Positions 6,877 through 14,923 of a stretch of DNA of 15,283 nt are shown here, one piece after another. The position numbers and the translations under genes were made by a program. The number at the start of each line of letters is the position of its first letter. The first letter of the stretch is position 1. The stretch comes from Desulforhopalus sp. (GTDB lineage Bacteria > Desulfobacterota > Desulfobulbia > Desulfobulbales > Desulfocapsaceae), in assembly GCA_023231425.1 (NCBI GenBank), contig JALNVI010000068.1, positions 1-15,283 on the forward strand, in the 5' to 3' direction. The notes beneath the pieces are model-generated. The model saw only the letters and a list, made by a program, of their open reading frames with translations. It was not told the DNA's origin and did no database searches.

Positions 6877-9008
6877 TGAGCCCCACACACATTGCCGACC
6901 CGACTCAGGCGGTCGGCAAAAAAACTGTTCATATCTGGAAATTTCGGGCATTGATGCGCCGAACCGTACTCGGCACCCTGGTTCTGGGCCAGACGATTAT
7001 TGCCACCTGGGCCATGATCATAGTGCTGCCCTATCATGGGGGAGATATCCTTGAAATCAGCCTCGCCGGAGTGTTCAGCCTGCTTTTTTTCGGGATTTCC
7101 GTAGGTTTCTGGTTAGGGCTCTATGGCTTCGTTGTCCGTCTGTTCGGCGGCGACCGGATGTCCCTGATGCACAGACATCCCCCCGAGACGCTCGCCTCGG
7201 TCCAACCGGCTCGAACGGCAATCATCATGCCGATCTATCATGAACCGGTTGACCGAACATTTGCCCGCCTGCAGGCTATATATCGTTCTCTTGCGGCAAC
7301 GGGTCACATCGAACATTTCGAATTTTTCGTCATCTCCGACAGCCACGATCCTCAATACTGGCTGGCCGAACAGGCTGTCTGGTACCACCTCTGCAAGAAA
7401 CTGAACGCAGACGGTCGCATCTTCTATCGCCGCCGCCCCATCAACCTGAAGTATAAAAGCGGCAATGTTGCCGATTTTTTACGCCGATGGGGACGAAATT
7501 ACAAGTATGTGATGGTCCTCGACGCCGACAGTCTTATTGCCGGTGAAACCATTCTCCAGATGGTCCGCCTGCTCGAAGTGGAACCTAAGGTCGGTATCCT
7601 GCAAAGCTGCCCGCTCATTGTCAATGCCGAATCGCTGTTTGCCCGGGTACAACAATTCGCCAATCATCTTTATGGTCCCATCTTTACCACCGGTCTCGCC
7701 GCCCTGCAGCTGGGTGAGGCCGCCTACTGGGGGCATAATGCCCTCATTCGGTCTGAGGCGTTTATGCGCCATTGCGGCCTGAGGAAGCTTCCCGGCAGAG
7801 GCATTTTCAGTGGAGCGATTATGAGTCACGACTTCGTCGAGGCCGCCTATATGGTCAGGGCCGGATACGAGGTCTGGCTTGAGCCGGAATTGATAAGTTC
7901 TTACGAAGAGTGCCCCCCGACCCTGGTCGAGGACCTCACCCGGGACAAGCGCTGGGCCAAAGGCAATCTACAGCATCTCTGGCTGGTGTTCCGGGGTAAA
8001 AATATAAGGATGGCGCACCGCCTGGCCTTTCTCAATGGGGTCATGTCGTATGTCGCGTCTCCGCTCTGGCTGCTCTTTCTAATCCTGTCGACCGGCGTTG
8101 CCACCCGGCTTATTCTTTGGCCGATCAACTATTTCCCAGACAAGAACAGTCCGTTTCCGGTCTGGCCGGAGTGGAATCCGCACATGGCCCTTGCTCTTGT
8201 CTCAAGTACTTTTCTTTTGCTGTTTCTGCCAAAATTTCTGGCTGTTCTGGATGCAGCCTACAAAAGAAGGCTCTCTGGATTTGGCGGCATTCTGTCAACT
8301 TTTTTCAGTATGATCCTGGAAATTCTGGTTTCCTCCCTGCTGGCACCAGTTCGCATGCTCGCTCACTCCCGTTTCGTCATAGACGCCCTCTTCAACCTCA
8401 ATCTCAAATGGGCAGGACAGAATCGCAGCAGTGAAACATCCTGGCAGCAAACCCTGATCAGCCAGTTGCCGGGAAGCATCCTTGCTGCCTGCTGGGCGGG
8501 ATTCACCTATCGGCTGGATTTCATTTTTTTCCTGTGGTCACTCCCGGTGGTTGTCCCTCTACTGCTTGCGGCACCGATATCAATTATTCTTGGTAAAGTC
8601 AAAGTTGGCACGATGCTGAAAAAAATCGGCATCCTCCGTATCCCGGAAGAGATTAAGGGAAACGCCCTCCTTGACGAGCTTGTCCAGCACGACATCCGGA
8701 CAACCAGTTATGCCCATCTGACGGTCTTTGAAGAAGCAATTCTTGCCCCCGCCGTGAACAAACTACACCAGGCCTTTGCCCGCCAGCATCACGGCAGGGA
8801 GCAAATGGATGTACTGCACAACCTGAGGCGCCGCTGCCTTGAGGAGGGCATCTCCAGACTCAACATCCGCGAACAAAGCATCCTTGCCCAGGATCGGGAG
8901 ACTCTGCAATGGCTGCATCAGGCGGTATGGCGTGCCGAGAGCGGCAGTTACTGGGCCAAGCTCATCAAGAGTCTGGAAGGGACATCAAGAAACGACTATA
9001 TTTCGTAA
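6876..9008 (+). CDS. opgH: Glucan glucosyltransferase OpgH (MdoH)
   Basis: An inner-membrane processive GT2 enzyme that makes the linear beta-1,2-glucan backbone from UDP-glucose. Two N-terminal membrane segments lie at about residues 30-52 and 60-88; the cytoplasmic catalytic domain follows with IIMPIYHEPV (116-125), SDSHD (154-158), the DAD metal site (216-218), MSHDFVEAAY (316-325) and RDKRWAKGN (356-364, the Q/RxxRW-type motif). Further membrane segments lie at about 390-410, 435-455, 480-500 and 540-580. At 710 residues it is shorter than the Escherichia coli enzyme (847), mainly at the N-terminus. The last nine codons (GTSRNDYIS) coincide with sequence that looks like the left end of the dispersed repeat, so the natural C-terminus may have been replaced. 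Confidence 0.95.
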   Translation: MSPTHIADPTQAVGKKTVHIWKFRALMRRTVLGTLVLGQTIIATWAMIIVLPYHGGDILEISLAGVFSLLFFGISVGFWLGLYGFVVRLFGGDRMSLMHRHPPETLASVQPARTAIIMPIYHEPVDRTFARLQAIYRSLAATGHIEHFEFFVISDSHDPQYWLAEQAVWYHLCKKLNADGRIFYRRRPINLKYKSGNVADFLRRWGRNYKYVMVLDADSLIAGETILQMVRLLEVEPKVGILQSCPLIVNAESLFARVQQFANHLYGPIFTTGLAALQLGEAAYWGHNALIRSEAFMRHCGLRKLPGRGIFSGAIMSHDFVEAAYMVRAGYEVWLEPELISSYEECPPTLVEDLTRDKRWAKGNLQHLWLVFRGKNIRMAHRLAFLNGVMSYVASPLWLLFLILSTGVATRLILWPINYFPDKNSPFPVWPEWNPHMALALVSSTFLLLFLPKFLAVLDAAYKRRLSGFGGILSTFFSMILEILVSSLLAPVRMLAHSRFVIDALFNLNLKWAGQNRSSETSWQQTLISQLPGSILAACWAGFTYRLDFIFFLWSLPVVVPLLLAAPISIILGKVKVGTMLKKIGILRIPEEIKGNALLDELVQHDIRTTSYAHLTVFEEAILAPAVNKLHQAFARQHHGREQMDVLHNLRRRCLEEGISRLNIREQSILAQDRETLQWLHQAVWRAESGSYWAKLIKSLEGTSRNDYIS
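8979..9006 (+). repeat. Left-end fragment of the dispersed element overlapping the opgH stop
   Basis: GGGACATCAAGAAACGACTA followed by TATTTCGT resembles the element's left end (GGGACATCGAATAACC, then a TTTCGT block). It is cut off where copy D begins at 9009 and supplies the last codons and stop of opgH. Confidence 0.5.
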
Positions 9009-9163
9009 GGGAACCTTGCAACAGCTTGTATTTCGTTTATATTCAAGGCTCAGGAGAAAATTTATTGCAGCCATGTTTGATATCTCGACGTCTCGTTTTT
9101 CGCGTTGTCGGAGGATAACTTTTTGACTGCAACAAAGAAGATGGGCTATTATCCGATGTCCCC
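9009..9163 (-). repeat. Dispersed palindromic element, copy D
   Basis: On the plus strand it begins GGGAACCTTGCAACAGC and ends GATGTCCC, so it is inverted relative to copies A, B, C and G. It has no 18-bp unit: the core goes directly from GAGACGTCGAGATATC to the right arm. It begins immediately after the opgH stop codon. Confidence 0.87.
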
Positions 9164-9259
9164 TTGATTCAATCATTGTATCACGAGGCCCTCCTGATTA
9201 CAGCAACTCCACCTGGAAACAAAAGTAAGCCACTAACCGCTCCCGGCCTAAGCCGCAAA

Positions 9260-9481
9260 TCAACACTTGCTTACCCATACTCCCACATCAAGAACAGAAC
9301 CCGAGGCGCCAACGAATGACCCCGCTACAGGGGGCACCGACTCGGGTAATCGTGCTACCGCTACGGCGATGTGATCGGTTCCCGCCACGTCCCCAATAGT
9401 CGGGTCGAATCCCTTCCATCCTGCGCCGGGCAAATAGACCTCGGCCCACGCATGGGTAGTACCAATTACATGCGACATGAG
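9260..9481 (-). pseudogene. Transglutaminase-like family protein, C-terminal fragment
   Basis: Reading the minus strand from about 9481, the frame gives SHVIGTTHAWAEVYLPG then GWKGFDPTIGDV and HIAVAVARLPESVPP, ending VLDVGVWVSKC and TGA at 9262-9260. This is the C-terminal end of the transglutaminase-like superfamily, with the catalytic His (THAW) and Asp (FDPT). The region with the catalytic Cys is missing; residues before SHVIG do not fit the family, so the 5' part was deleted or replaced. Non-functional. Confidence 0.78.
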
Positions 9482-9552
9482 CGGAGCGGGTAGTGTAACG
9501 TTCTTTCTGTAAATTCTGTTTTGGCCTTGCTGAAAGCAGGCCATCGATTACC

Positions 9553-9587
9553 CTTTCGGGACCCATTACTAACCTCTAACCCGAAAG
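9553..9587. repeat. 8-bp inverted repeat between the two gene relics
   Basis: CTTTCGGG at 9553-9560 and CCCGAAAG at 9580-9587 are perfect inverted copies separated by 19 bases. It lies just beyond the 3' end of the IS30-like relic. It is not followed by a T run on either strand, so it is not read as a terminator; it may belong to the insertion sequence end. Confidence 0.4.
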
Positions 9588-9612
9588 AAAAAAACAAAGC
9601 CCTGCGCTGAAT

Positions 9613-9840
9613 TCAAGAAATAAGTGCAACACGTTTGCCAGTGAAGACTTCCAGTGGTGCCAGCCCTTTTAAGACCTTTCCTGGTGTCAAATTCAACAAC
9701 AGGACTTCGTTGTCTCTTTCCTTTTGAAAAAGAATTTCCATATCAAATTTTTTGGGCCAGAGTCTTCTGAGTCTCCCATTGGTCTTTTCATTTGTTCCTC
9801 TCTGCCAGCTTGCGTATGGTTTTGCAAAAAAGACCTCAGA
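9613..9840 (-). pseudogene. IS30-family transposase, C-terminal relic
   Basis: The minus strand from 9840 to a TGA at 9615-9613 is an uninterrupted frame of 75 residues: SEVFFAKPYASWQRGTNEKT, then NGRLRRLWPKKFDMEIL, then LNLTPGKVLKGLAPLEVF and GKRVALIS. PYASWQRGTNE.TNG and the LAPLEVF end are the C-terminal signature of IS30 transposases, including the last catalytic Glu region; one usual NRPRK position reads LTPGK. About three quarters of the gene is missing upstream, where the relic meets a repeat fragment at 9848. It cannot be active by itself. Confidence 0.85.
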
Positions 9841-9847
9841 GTCCCTG

Positions 9848-9877
9848 GAATAACCAGCCTTTCGCCCATCTTCTTCG
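9848..9877 (+). repeat. Dispersed element fragment E (left arm only)
   Basis: GAATAACCAGCCTTTCGCCC followed by ATCTTCTTCG matches the left arm of copies B and C from the tenth base onward. The terminal GGGACATC and everything after the arm are missing. It lies between the IS30 relic and the RAYT tail relic. Confidence 0.75.
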
Positions 9878-9888
9878 ATATTCCCAAT

Positions 9889-9940
9889 AGATATTTGCCA
9901 ACAGCTTGAGACAAGTCGGCCAACGACGTGATTTTTTTAT
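9889..9940 (+). pseudogene. Second RAYT 3'-end relic
   Basis: ATTTGCCAACAGC (13 bases) is identical to the 3' part of the RAYT relic at 4970-4982, and the next ~38 bases align without gaps at more than half of positions through the CCGAAGACTTGACC counterpart and the following T-rich stretch. Upstream the similarity ends near the element fragment E. The frame is no longer open. It is a small remnant of a related transposase gene or its flank. Confidence 0.5.
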
Positions 9941-10053
9941 TCTCGGATAAAAATTAAGAAATCAGATCCGAATCTGCACATGTTGTATGATTACACGTAG
10001 ACGACACTCAAACCCGTTGGGCCACCATATCAATAACAACACTACACATAAGA

Positions 10054-10231
10054 GTACCTTGAAACAGCTTGTATTTCGTTCATATTCGAGGCACAGGAGG
10101 AAATTTGCCACAGGCAGATGTTTTTGATATCGGCGTCTGGCGCTTACCTCGACGTCTCATTCCTCGCTTTGTCGGAGGATAAATTTTTTACTGTACGAAG
10201 AAGATGGGTTAAAACTGATTATTCAAGGTAC
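10054..10231 (-). repeat. Dispersed palindromic element, copy F, with perfect 10-bp terminal inverted repeats
   Basis: Begins GTACCTTGAAACAGC on the plus strand and ends TTCAAGGTAC; GTACCTTGAA is perfectly inverted at 10054-10063 and 10222-10231. The core has one 18-bp unit in minus orientation. Its left end differs from the GGGACATCGAATAAC of the other copies, being closer to the right end. Confidence 0.87.
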
Positions 10232-10293
10232 GCATAACTGTGACAGGCTCAAATGCACCGGCCATATTATTGGAAATAACAGGAGACATTGAG

Positions 10294-11436
10294 ATGACAA
10301 CTAAATGGAATGCGACCCCAAAAAACGACCGCTTTGATCCTGATGAGAGTCAGAAGGCTATGAAGGCTGTTGTTACTGCCGGGAATGGCGGATATGACAC
10401 GCTCGAGTGTCGAGAGGTAAGCATCCCTGCGATTAAACCAGGTGAGGTGCTGCTGCAGGTTCTGGCTGCCGGGGTCAACAACACCGAAATAAATACACGC
10501 GTTGGCTGGTACTCTTCATCGGTTAATACCGGGACAGAGGATGCAGCAACTTCCGAGGAACAACTGGTCTCTGAAAAGGCTGACGGAGGCTGGAACGAGA
10601 CAACACCTTTCCCCTTTATCCAGGGCACAGATTGCTGTGGGCGTATTGTTGCCGTTGCCCCTGGCGGAGATGAAAGCACCATTGGTTCACGGGTACTCGT
10701 GCGGGCATGCATGCGCCAGTCAGGCTTTGCGTCCATGGACAACATCTGGATGGGCTCTGATTTCGACGGAGCTTTTGCCCAGTTCGTCAAAGTCCCCGCG
10801 ACAGAAGTTTTCGCTGTGAACTGCGACTGGAGTGATGCTGAACTTGCCACAATTCCCTGTGCATACGGAACCGCTGAAAACATGGTGCAGCGCAGCGGGG
10901 TGTGCAAGGGAGAACATGTTCTGGTTGCAGGAGCGTCCGGCGGTGTCGGCTCAGCCGTCGTACAGCTGGCAAAACGACGGGGGGCCACGGTGACGGCGAT
11001 TGCGGGAAAGGCGAAGATGGAACAGGTTCTTTCTCTTGGAGCGGATCGTGTTATTGATCGTAATGAGGATATCGTTGACAGCCTCGGCGAGAACACGGTG
11101 GATGTCGTTATTGATAACGTTGCGGGGCCAGCCTTTGGAAGCATGTTGAGGGTGCTGAAGCGAGGCAAAAGATACGTCTCCTCCGGGGCGATTGGCGGAC
11201 CGCTGGTGACACTCGACATGCGCAACTTCTATCTGAAGGATTTAACGTTAATTGGCTGTACAGCATGGGACGAGCCGGTTTTCCCAAATCTTATCTCTTA
11301 CATCGAGCGCGGTGAGTTGCGGCCGATTGTCGCGAAGTCCTTTCCCCTTGAACAGATTTCAGATGCACAACGTGAATTTCTTGAGAAGAAACATGTTGGC
11401 AATTTCGTTTTGATTCCACCACCGCTGGATGATTGA
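10294..11436 (+). CDS. Zinc-independent medium-chain dehydrogenase/quinone oxidoreductase-like protein
   Basis: A 380-residue MDR-superfamily oxidoreductase. Residues ~22-190 are the GroES-like fold (AMKAVVTAGNGGYDTL, LAAGVNNTEINTRVGWYS, QGTDCCGRIVAVAPG); residues ~195-330 are the NAD(P)H-binding Rossmann fold with HVLVAGASGGVGSAVVQLAK (GASGGVG at 213-219). The typical catalytic and structural zinc cysteine sets are absent, placing it nearer quinone oxidoreductase/enoyl reductase relatives than zinc alcohol dehydrogenases; the substrate is unknown. The ATG at 10294 has AGGAGA at 10281-10286 with a seven-base spacer, so it is preferred to an in-frame GTG at 10240, which lies close to repeat copy F. 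It is a single gene ending before the terminator at 11709. Confidence 0.88.
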   Translation: MTTKWNATPKNDRFDPDESQKAMKAVVTAGNGGYDTLECREVSIPAIKPGEVLLQVLAAGVNNTEINTRVGWYSSSVNTGTEDAATSEEQLVSEKADGGWNETTPFPFIQGTDCCGRIVAVAPGGDESTIGSRVLVRACMRQSGFASMDNIWMGSDFDGAFAQFVKVPATEVFAVNCDWSDAELATIPCAYGTAENMVQRSGVCKGEHVLVAGASGGVGSAVVQLAKRRGATVTAIAGKAKMEQVLSLGADRVIDRNEDIVDSLGENTVDVVIDNVAGPAFGSMLRVLKRGKRYVSSGAIGGPLVTLDMRNFYLKDLTLIGCTAWDEPVFPNLISYIERGELRPIVAKSFPLEQISDAQREFLEKKHVGNFVLIPPPLDD

Positions 11437-11707
11437 TAAAGGAGAGTTTTTTAATCAATGAACATTCGGTGACGGCTGTTGTTTGCCCTGCAGGCGGGGG
11501 AAAGTGGAATTGGCACAACGCGATAATTCTGACGTTGCTGTAGACAAGGCATGCCTTGTCTCTACGGTGATGGCAAGTGCAACGGGAATGACAATCGTTA
11601 TTGAAGACGGGACACTGTTGTTTTATCATTACTGCAAACGCCAATACATCCGATTTCTGGAATGCTTCTGATAGAACTGGAGAAAACCATCAGCTGAACC
11701 GACAAAT
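11437..11707. other. Non-coding gap between the dehydrogenase and the terminator
   Basis: No recognisable gene. A purine-rich AAAGGAGAG just after the dehydrogenase stop precedes an ATG that opens only four codons. The one clear structure is the palindrome at 11542-11561; the remainder shows nothing I can identify. Confidence 0.5.
11542..11561. repeat. 20-bp perfect palindrome, REP-like
   Basis: AGACAAGGCATGCCTTGTCT is a perfect self-complementary 20-mer. The right flank continues CTACG and the left flank GTAG, which would extend the dyad if a two-base gap in the left arm is allowed. Palindromes of this shape occur as dispersed REP-type repeats in many bacteria. No T tract follows it. Confidence 0.7.
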
Positions 11708-11708
11708 A

Positions 11709-11744
11709 AAAAACGCCCTGTGCTGAAAAGCACAGGGCGTTTTT
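11709..11744. terminator. Bidirectional intrinsic terminator between converging transcripts
   Basis: A 14-pair perfect stem (11711-11724 with 11729-11742; core CGCCCTGTGCT) closed by a GAAA tetraloop, preceded by an A run and followed by a T run, so that it works on both strands. It terminates the dehydrogenase from the left and the cytochrome bd operon from the right. Confidence 0.95.
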
Positions 11745-11765
11745 GGTTCTAAAAGATCTTACAGC

Positions 11766-11870
11766 TTACTCATCATCAAGCAGGTTACCACTGGCAAGAA
11801 TCTTTCTGCACAGGAAGTTGGACAGAACAATTACCAGCAACCATCCAATCAGCATGAATGCATTCATCAT
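11766..11870 (-). CDS. CydX-like small membrane subunit of cytochrome bd oxidase
   Basis: A 34-residue frame, MMNAFMLIGWLLVIVLSN then FLCRKILASGNLLDDE, with one membrane segment and an acidic C-terminus. It starts 12 bases after the cydB stop, with AGGAG (in AAAGGAG) seven bases before the ATG, and is the last gene before the terminator. Small single-span proteins in this position (CydX/CbdX type) stabilise the oxidase and its haems. The sequence does not closely match the enterobacterial CydX motif, so the assignment rests mainly on size, topology and location. Confidence 0.75.
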   Translation of the reverse strand: MMNAFMLIGWLLVIVLSNFLCRKILASGNLLDDE

Positions 11871-11882
11871 AGCTCATCTCCT

Positions 11883-13031
11883 TTAGTAGGCATGTCCATT
11901 TTCGACATCATCAACGCCAATTTTAATGAAGTCCATTTTTCTCCAGACCACAATAATATAGGCCAGTACCACCGGGATGAGCAGCGCCACATAGCCCATT
12001 ACAGTGAGTGTGTAGTGAGTTGACGACGCATTGTGAATCGTCAGACTCGACTGCAGATCACTAAACGACGGGTAGAAGGCGGTACCATTGAAGGCTGCAG
12101 TAAACAGCAAGGCAAGAGCCACAAGGAAGGTGCCGGAACCACCAAACCAGATGCCAGTGCGCCCGATACCTAAACCGGTACGGGTAACACCTATGATGCA
12201 CAGGAGCAAACCGACGACCAGCATGCCAAGGACCCAGGGCATGGCAAGAATATTGCTGAGATATTTATGAGCGACCATGCTGACAACACCGTCAGCCCCC
12301 ACACCATAACCATCCATCAGCAGCAGAGCGACGAGGACATAGAGCAGAAAAGGCAGAGAGATCAGGAAGCTGACGAGACACTGCCTGCGAGTTCGTTCTT
12401 CAAGGTCCCGATTACTGGTGAAATCGATATTATTGACCAGATACATTGCTCCGAGAGTCCGCGCATTGAAGACAAGAAAGAGGCCAAAGCAGATATTGAA
12501 AACAGTGCCAGGGCGAATATAGAGCGCCGCACCAAGGCCGCGCAGCGGGCTGCCCCAGATGACCTGGTTGTATTCATTAAGGCTGAAGTTGGAACCGGTG
12601 AAAAATGTTCCGAGAGCCGCCCCAATGAGTAAAATACCGACAGAACCATTGATAAACATCAAGAATTCATAAAATCCGGAACCAAAGACATTATTTGGTT
12701 TCTTACGAAACTCATAGCTGACCGCCTGCATAATGAAGGTGAAAAGAATCAGCATCCAGACCCAGTAGGCTCCACCGAAAGAGGTAGCGTAGAACTTCGG
12801 AAAGGCAGCAAAGAGTCCGCCGCCGAAGAGCACGAGGGTCGTGAACGTAATCTCCCATTTTCGTCCTAGGGAATTGATAACAAGGGATTTCTCCTGATCC
12901 GTTTTGGCAATCTGCCAGAGCAGCGTCTGTCCGCCCTGTACAAAAGTCATAAAAAGGAAAAGTGCCCCGACTATAGAGCAGATAACCCACCAGATTACCT
13001 GCAACGTTGAAATATCCAGACTGCCAATCAT
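11883..13031 (-). CDS. cydB: Cytochrome bd quinol oxidase subunit II
   Basis: 382 residues, normal for CydB, with an N-terminal LQVIWWVICSIVGALFLF and about eight to nine membrane segments. Recognisable conserved stretches are GRKWEITFTTLVLFGGG, FPKFYATSFGGAYW, FRKKPNN, GRTGIW and TAAFNGTAFYPS. Subunit II forms the heterodimer with CydA in the cytoplasmic membrane and carries no haem ligands itself. The ATG lies one base after the cydA stop, with GGAGG nine bases upstream inside the cydA end, so translation is coupled. The next gene is the CydX-like subunit. Confidence 0.95.
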   Translation of the reverse strand: MIGSLDISTLQVIWWVICSIVGALFLFMTFVQGGQTLLWQIAKTDQEKSLVINSLGRKWEITFTTLVLFGGGLFAAFPKFYATSFGGAYWVWMLILFTFIMQAVSYEFRKKPNNVFGSGFYEFLMFINGSVGILLIGAALGTFFTGSNFSLNEYNQVIWGSPLRGLGAALYIRPGTVFNICFGLFLVFNARTLGAMYLVNNIDFTSNRDLEERTRRQCLVSFLISLPFLLYVLVALLLMDGYGVGADGVVSMVAHKYLSNILAMPWVLGMLVVGLLLCIIGVTRTGLGIGRTGIWFGGSGTFLVALALLFTAAFNGTAFYPSFSDLQSSLTIHNASSTHYTLTVMGYVALLIPVVLAYIIVVWRKMDFIKIGVDDVENGHAY

Positions 13032-13032
13032 T

Positions 13033-14562
13033 TTATTCGGCCTCCGGTCCCAGGTTGATTTGTTTGATCATGATGCTGACTTCGGCAATAGCGAGAGCGG
13101 TAAAGAGCACAAGAAAGATAAAGAAAGTTGCCTGAACATGGCCTGCATCTATTTTTGTGGCCGCCACATCGGTAAGCAGCCGCCCCTGCATAACCCATGG
13201 CTGACGCCCAACCTCGGCAACAACCCAGCCAAGTTCTGAGGCTGCATACATGAGCGGAAAACAGAGAAGCCCGAGCAGCTGCAGCCATACATGCCGATCC
13301 ATGCTGCCCCGCCTGCTGAAAATCAAAAAGAGGAACATCGCAAAAATAATAAAGGAGCCCACATATACCATATAGTGGAAAGAGTAGAAGGCAGTGGGCA
13401 CCGACGGAACCGCATCGACGGGGTCCTTCATATAGCCCCAGCCCATATAATCAGAATTGGCTTCAAAACGCGTCAAGGCTTCAGCTTTGGCTGCATCATC
13501 ACCCTCTTTTGCCGCCGCCTTCAGATCCTTCAGGGCAGCCACGGCAAGTTTTCCTTTTTCTATCTTCTCAACAGCACCCATTACGTTATGTTCAGGATTC
13601 CCGTACACGAGATCATTAATACCAGGGACAAAGCCATTCAAGGTTCTGGTGGCTAAAAAAGAAAGACCTTTGGGAATGGCGATCTCATACGTAAACTCCG
13701 GGCCCTCTACACCGGGCTTCTTGTCCGGATTGAGAATACCAAAGGCAACAATGGCCTGCCCTTCATGTCCATCATACAGACCTTCAACCGCAGCGAGTTT
13801 CATCGGCTGATAAACAGCAACATCATAGCCGGATTCGTCACCGGTTACCGCTGTGGCGATGGCAGCAATAAAACCGAAGGTAGCTGCAACAGCAATGGAA
13901 CGCTTCGCCATCCTGACATGTTTCTTACGCAGCAGATACCAGCAGGAGATGGAAATGACAAAGCAGGCACCCACGACAAAACTGGAGGTAGTGGTGTGGG
14001 TAAATTTGGAGATTGCGACGGGATTAGAAATCACAGCAAAGAAGTTCTCCATCTCAAAGCGAACTGTGTCCGGATTGAAACGCATCCCCACCGGATTCTG
14101 CATCCAGCCGTTAGCCACAAGGATCCACAGTGCGGAGAGGCTGGAGCCAATGGCAACCATCCAGGTGGCAAAGAGGTGAAAACCTTTGGACACTCGATTC
14201 CAACCGAAAAACATCACCGCAAAGAAGGTCGCCTCAAGGAAAAATGCGGCGATCCCTTCGATGGCCAGCGGGGCACCAAAGATATCACCCATCATCCATG
14301 AGTATGTGGACCAGTTAGTTCCAAACTCAAATTCGAGAATAATACCGGTGGCAACGCCGATGGCGAAGTTAATACCGAAAAGGGTCATCCAGAAGTGGGT
14401 AAGCCGCTTCCACTCTTTACTACCTGTTTTTACATAGATTGATTCGAAAAACGCACACAGGAAAGAAAGCCCCAGGGTAATCGGGACAAACAACCAGTGA
14501 TACAATGCCGTCAGGGCAAACTGCGCTTGCGCCCAGTTCACCGAGGCCAGATCAATTTCCAT
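13033..14562 (-). CDS. cydA: Cytochrome bd quinol oxidase subunit I
   Basis: A 509-residue CydA that reduces oxygen with quinol electrons. Haem and proton-path residues are present: His22, Glu102 and Glu110 (in APLAIEGIAAFFLEAT) and His189 (KFTHTTTSS) correspond to Escherichia coli His19, Glu99, Glu107 and His186, and the Met ligand is in SFHYMVYVG. GRQPW is intact. The Q-loop, between the WGYMKDP part and YDVAVYQPMKL, is of the long type, with an alanine/lysine-rich stretch around residues 345-375. The ATG at 14562 has GGAGG five bases upstream; a TTG one codon earlier is unnecessary. Presence suggests oxygen tolerance or microaerobic respiration rather than strict oxygen exclusion. Confidence 0.97.
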   Translation of the reverse strand: MEIDLASVNWAQAQFALTALYHWLFVPITLGLSFLCAFFESIYVKTGSKEWKRLTHFWMTLFGINFAIGVATGIILEFEFGTNWSTYSWMMGDIFGAPLAIEGIAAFFLEATFFAVMFFGWNRVSKGFHLFATWMVAIGSSLSALWILVANGWMQNPVGMRFNPDTVRFEMENFFAVISNPVAISKFTHTTTSSFVVGACFVISISCWYLLRKKHVRMAKRSIAVAATFGFIAAIATAVTGDESGYDVAVYQPMKLAAVEGLYDGHEGQAIVAFGILNPDKKPGVEGPEFTYEIAIPKGLSFLATRTLNGFVPGINDLVYGNPEHNVMGAVEKIEKGKLAVAALKDLKAAAKEGDDAAKAEALTRFEANSDYMGWGYMKDPVDAVPSVPTAFYSFHYMVYVGSFIIFAMFLFLIFSRRGSMDRHVWLQLLGLLCFPLMYAASELGWVVAEVGRQPWVMQGRLLTDVAATKIDAGHVQATFFIFLVLFTALAIAEVSIMIKQINLGPEAE

Positions 14563-14593
14563 CAAATCCTCCGTAGTTGTGCTTCAAAAAATA

Positions 14594-14833
14594 TTACTCT
14601 TGCGCCGTACCCGTTATCTGCTCAGCAACGTAGTCGGCCCTCTGCTGGTCTGTAGAAAAATTTGTCCCGAGAAAATCTGGAAAAAAGAAGAGCCTCAACA
14701 CCGCAAACATAATGAAAAGCTTCAGTCCGATGATCAGCCACAGGGTTTTACCAACCTTCATGCGTCTGAAACCATCTTTGTAGAAACAAAACACACGCAG
14801 TGGCAATTGAAAAAAATGTGACAATTGAGACAT
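14594..14833 (-). CDS. DUF4492 family small membrane protein of the cyd operon
   Basis: 79 residues with a basic amphipathic start, the motif FYKDGFRRMKVGKTLW, one strong membrane segment (LIIGLKLFIMFAVLRLFFF) and a polar C-terminus. DUF4492 proteins are found immediately upstream of cydAB in Desulfobacterota, Campylobacterota and Bacteroidota; their role in oxidase biogenesis or activity is unknown. It precedes cydA by 31 bases and is probably the first gene of the operon. An AAAAGGA purine stretch lies before the ATG. Confidence 0.85.
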   Translation of the reverse strand: MSQLSHFFQLPLRVFCFYKDGFRRMKVGKTLWLIIGLKLFIMFAVLRLFFFPDFLGTNFSTDQQRADYVAEQITGTAQE

Positions 14834-14923
14834 TTTTCTTTTTCCTTTTATCCGGAAATTATATCCCCTCAGAGTAGCCCTTCACCCCCAAACCCCTCTG
14901 AATTCGCGGCAATGGCACGTTTA

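Noticed and set aside
10350..11225. 291-codon open frame on the minus strand inside the dehydrogenase gene
   Set aside because: Antisense shadow of a well-conserved MDR coding sequence; its product is Ser/Thr/Pro-rich and matches nothing.
11483..11671. Possible 62-codon gene between the dehydrogenase and the terminator
   Set aside because: Starts at a non-ATG codon, has no clear ribosome-binding site and runs through the 20-bp palindrome; no recognisable domain.
13765..14301. 178-codon plus-strand frame opposite cydA
   Set aside because: Shadow of cydA; low-complexity Gly/His/Lys-rich translation without a start signal.
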